Source: Terriglobia bacterium (GTDB taxonomy: Bacteria; Acidobacteriota; Terriglobia; UBA7540). Taken from it: a DNA stretch of 6,524 nucleotides. The position numbers were made by a program, and so were the translations under genes. The DNA lies in NCBI GenBank assembly GCA_030040515.1, contig JASHTO010000455.1:1-6524 (forward strand), read 5' to 3'. The notes beneath the pieces are model-generated. The model did not search any database and was not told where the DNA came from. It saw only the letters and a list, made by a program, of their open reading frames with translations. Positions 6,290-6,524 of this stretch are shown in pieces. Every line of letters starts with the position of its first letter. Within the stretch, counting starts at the first letter, position 1.

Positions 6290-6303
6290 GCGCGCCGACG
6301 CGC
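6290..6303. repeat. Second small GC hairpin in the convergent gap
   Basis: GCGCG (6290-6294) and CGCGC (6299-6303) form a perfect 5-bp stem; the loop is CCGA on the plus strand and TCGG (a stable UCGG-type tetraloop in RNA) on the minus strand. The minus orientation would serve the partial gene ending at 6340, but no T run follows, so a terminator role is uncertain. Confidence 0.25.
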
Positions 6304-6339
6304 AATTAGAAATCCTTTTCCTTCTCCCTACAAGCTATT

Positions 6340-6524
6340 TCAAAACCCCCGATAAGGCATTGAAAGCATGAAGCCAAAGGCGTCCATCTCCAATTCCAAG
6401 ACCGGTGGCCTAATCGGCCTGCTGAAAACAAAGGGCTTAACGCGTTGTCTCTCCCAGCTTTCTGGCTTCGCTCGGGTTTGGTCAAGCATTTCATCAAGTT
6501 CCATGAGGTTTTGCAATGGGTTCT
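6340..6524 (-). CDS. C-terminal end of an unrecognised protein, cut by the right window edge
   Basis: On the minus strand, reading from 6522, an open frame of 60 codons ends at TGA (6342-6340). The translation has protein-like composition: an acidic helical stretch (LMELDEMLDQTRAKPESWER, first 20 visible), then KPFVFSRPIRPPVLELEMD, then an aromatic C-terminus ending MPYRGF. The other frames in this stretch are interrupted or Ser-rich and unconvincing. The position is sensible: a gene entering from the right and converging on the sensor gene, with hairpins in the 95-bp gap. Synonymous positions look less GC-rich than in the neighbouring genes. I do not recognise the family. It could instead be chance open frame in intergenic DNA. 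Confidence 0.4.
   Translation of the reverse strand, partial: NPLQNLMELDEMLDQTRAKPESWERQRVKPFVFSRPIRPPVLELEMDAFGFMLSMPYRGF

Noticed and set aside
6306..6497. Minus-strand 63-codon open frame near the right edge
   Set aside because: It overlaps the better minus-strand frame in a different phase and is rich in Trp, Cys and Arg without protein-like order.
6369..6524. Plus-strand frame starting ATG AAG CCA and open to the right edge
   Set aside because: It is Ser-rich with no recognisable pattern, the AAGG upstream is poorly spaced, and it is antisense to the more protein-like minus-strand frame.

Overview
The window is GC-rich bacterial chromosomal DNA with ordinary gene density. It has no rRNA, tRNA, transposase, CRISPR array or phage gene. 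The protein types (a MocR regulator, an AADC-like decarboxylase of the 'GGNMAN' variety, a CHASE3/multi-PAS sensor, a leucine-rich-repeat-variant protein) and the degenerate CAAATGACC-like intergenic repeat would suit a soil bacterium such as an Acidobacteriota member. That placement is an impression from composition and gene types, not a demonstrated assignment.

Layout. Four genes run leftward on the minus strand. In transcription order they are a TTG-started glyoxalase-II-like metallo-beta-lactamase-fold hydrolase (3963-3322), a small protein with leucine-rich repeat variant (LRV) repeats (3281-2730), a MocR/GntR-type regulator with a complete aminotransferase-like domain (2475-955), and a group II PLP-dependent decarboxylase (927 to beyond the left edge). 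A 355-bp divergent intergenic region (3964-4318) separates them from a rightward membrane sensor (4319-6244) with CHASE3 and PAS domains but no kinase, cyclase or other output domain. After a short gap with two hairpins, the C-terminal end of another minus-strand reading frame (6522-6340) enters from the right edge. It is convergent with the sensor gene.

How they work together. The hydrolase and LRV genes are 40 bp apart and probably cotranscribed. The regulator and decarboxylase are nearly contiguous: the regulator's stop codon abuts an in-frame ATG of the decarboxylase, and the better start lies 27 bp further in. They form a likely two-gene unit in which a PLP-binding regulator sits directly upstream of a PLP enzyme. 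A tandem CTAGTC repeat with a 10-bp period, just upstream of the regulator start, is a plausible operator for it. The sensor has no obvious partner in the window.

I see no convincing wholly new system. The points most worth a second look are the output-less sensor, the regulator/decarboxylase pair with its candidate operator, and the unrecognised partial gene at the right edge.
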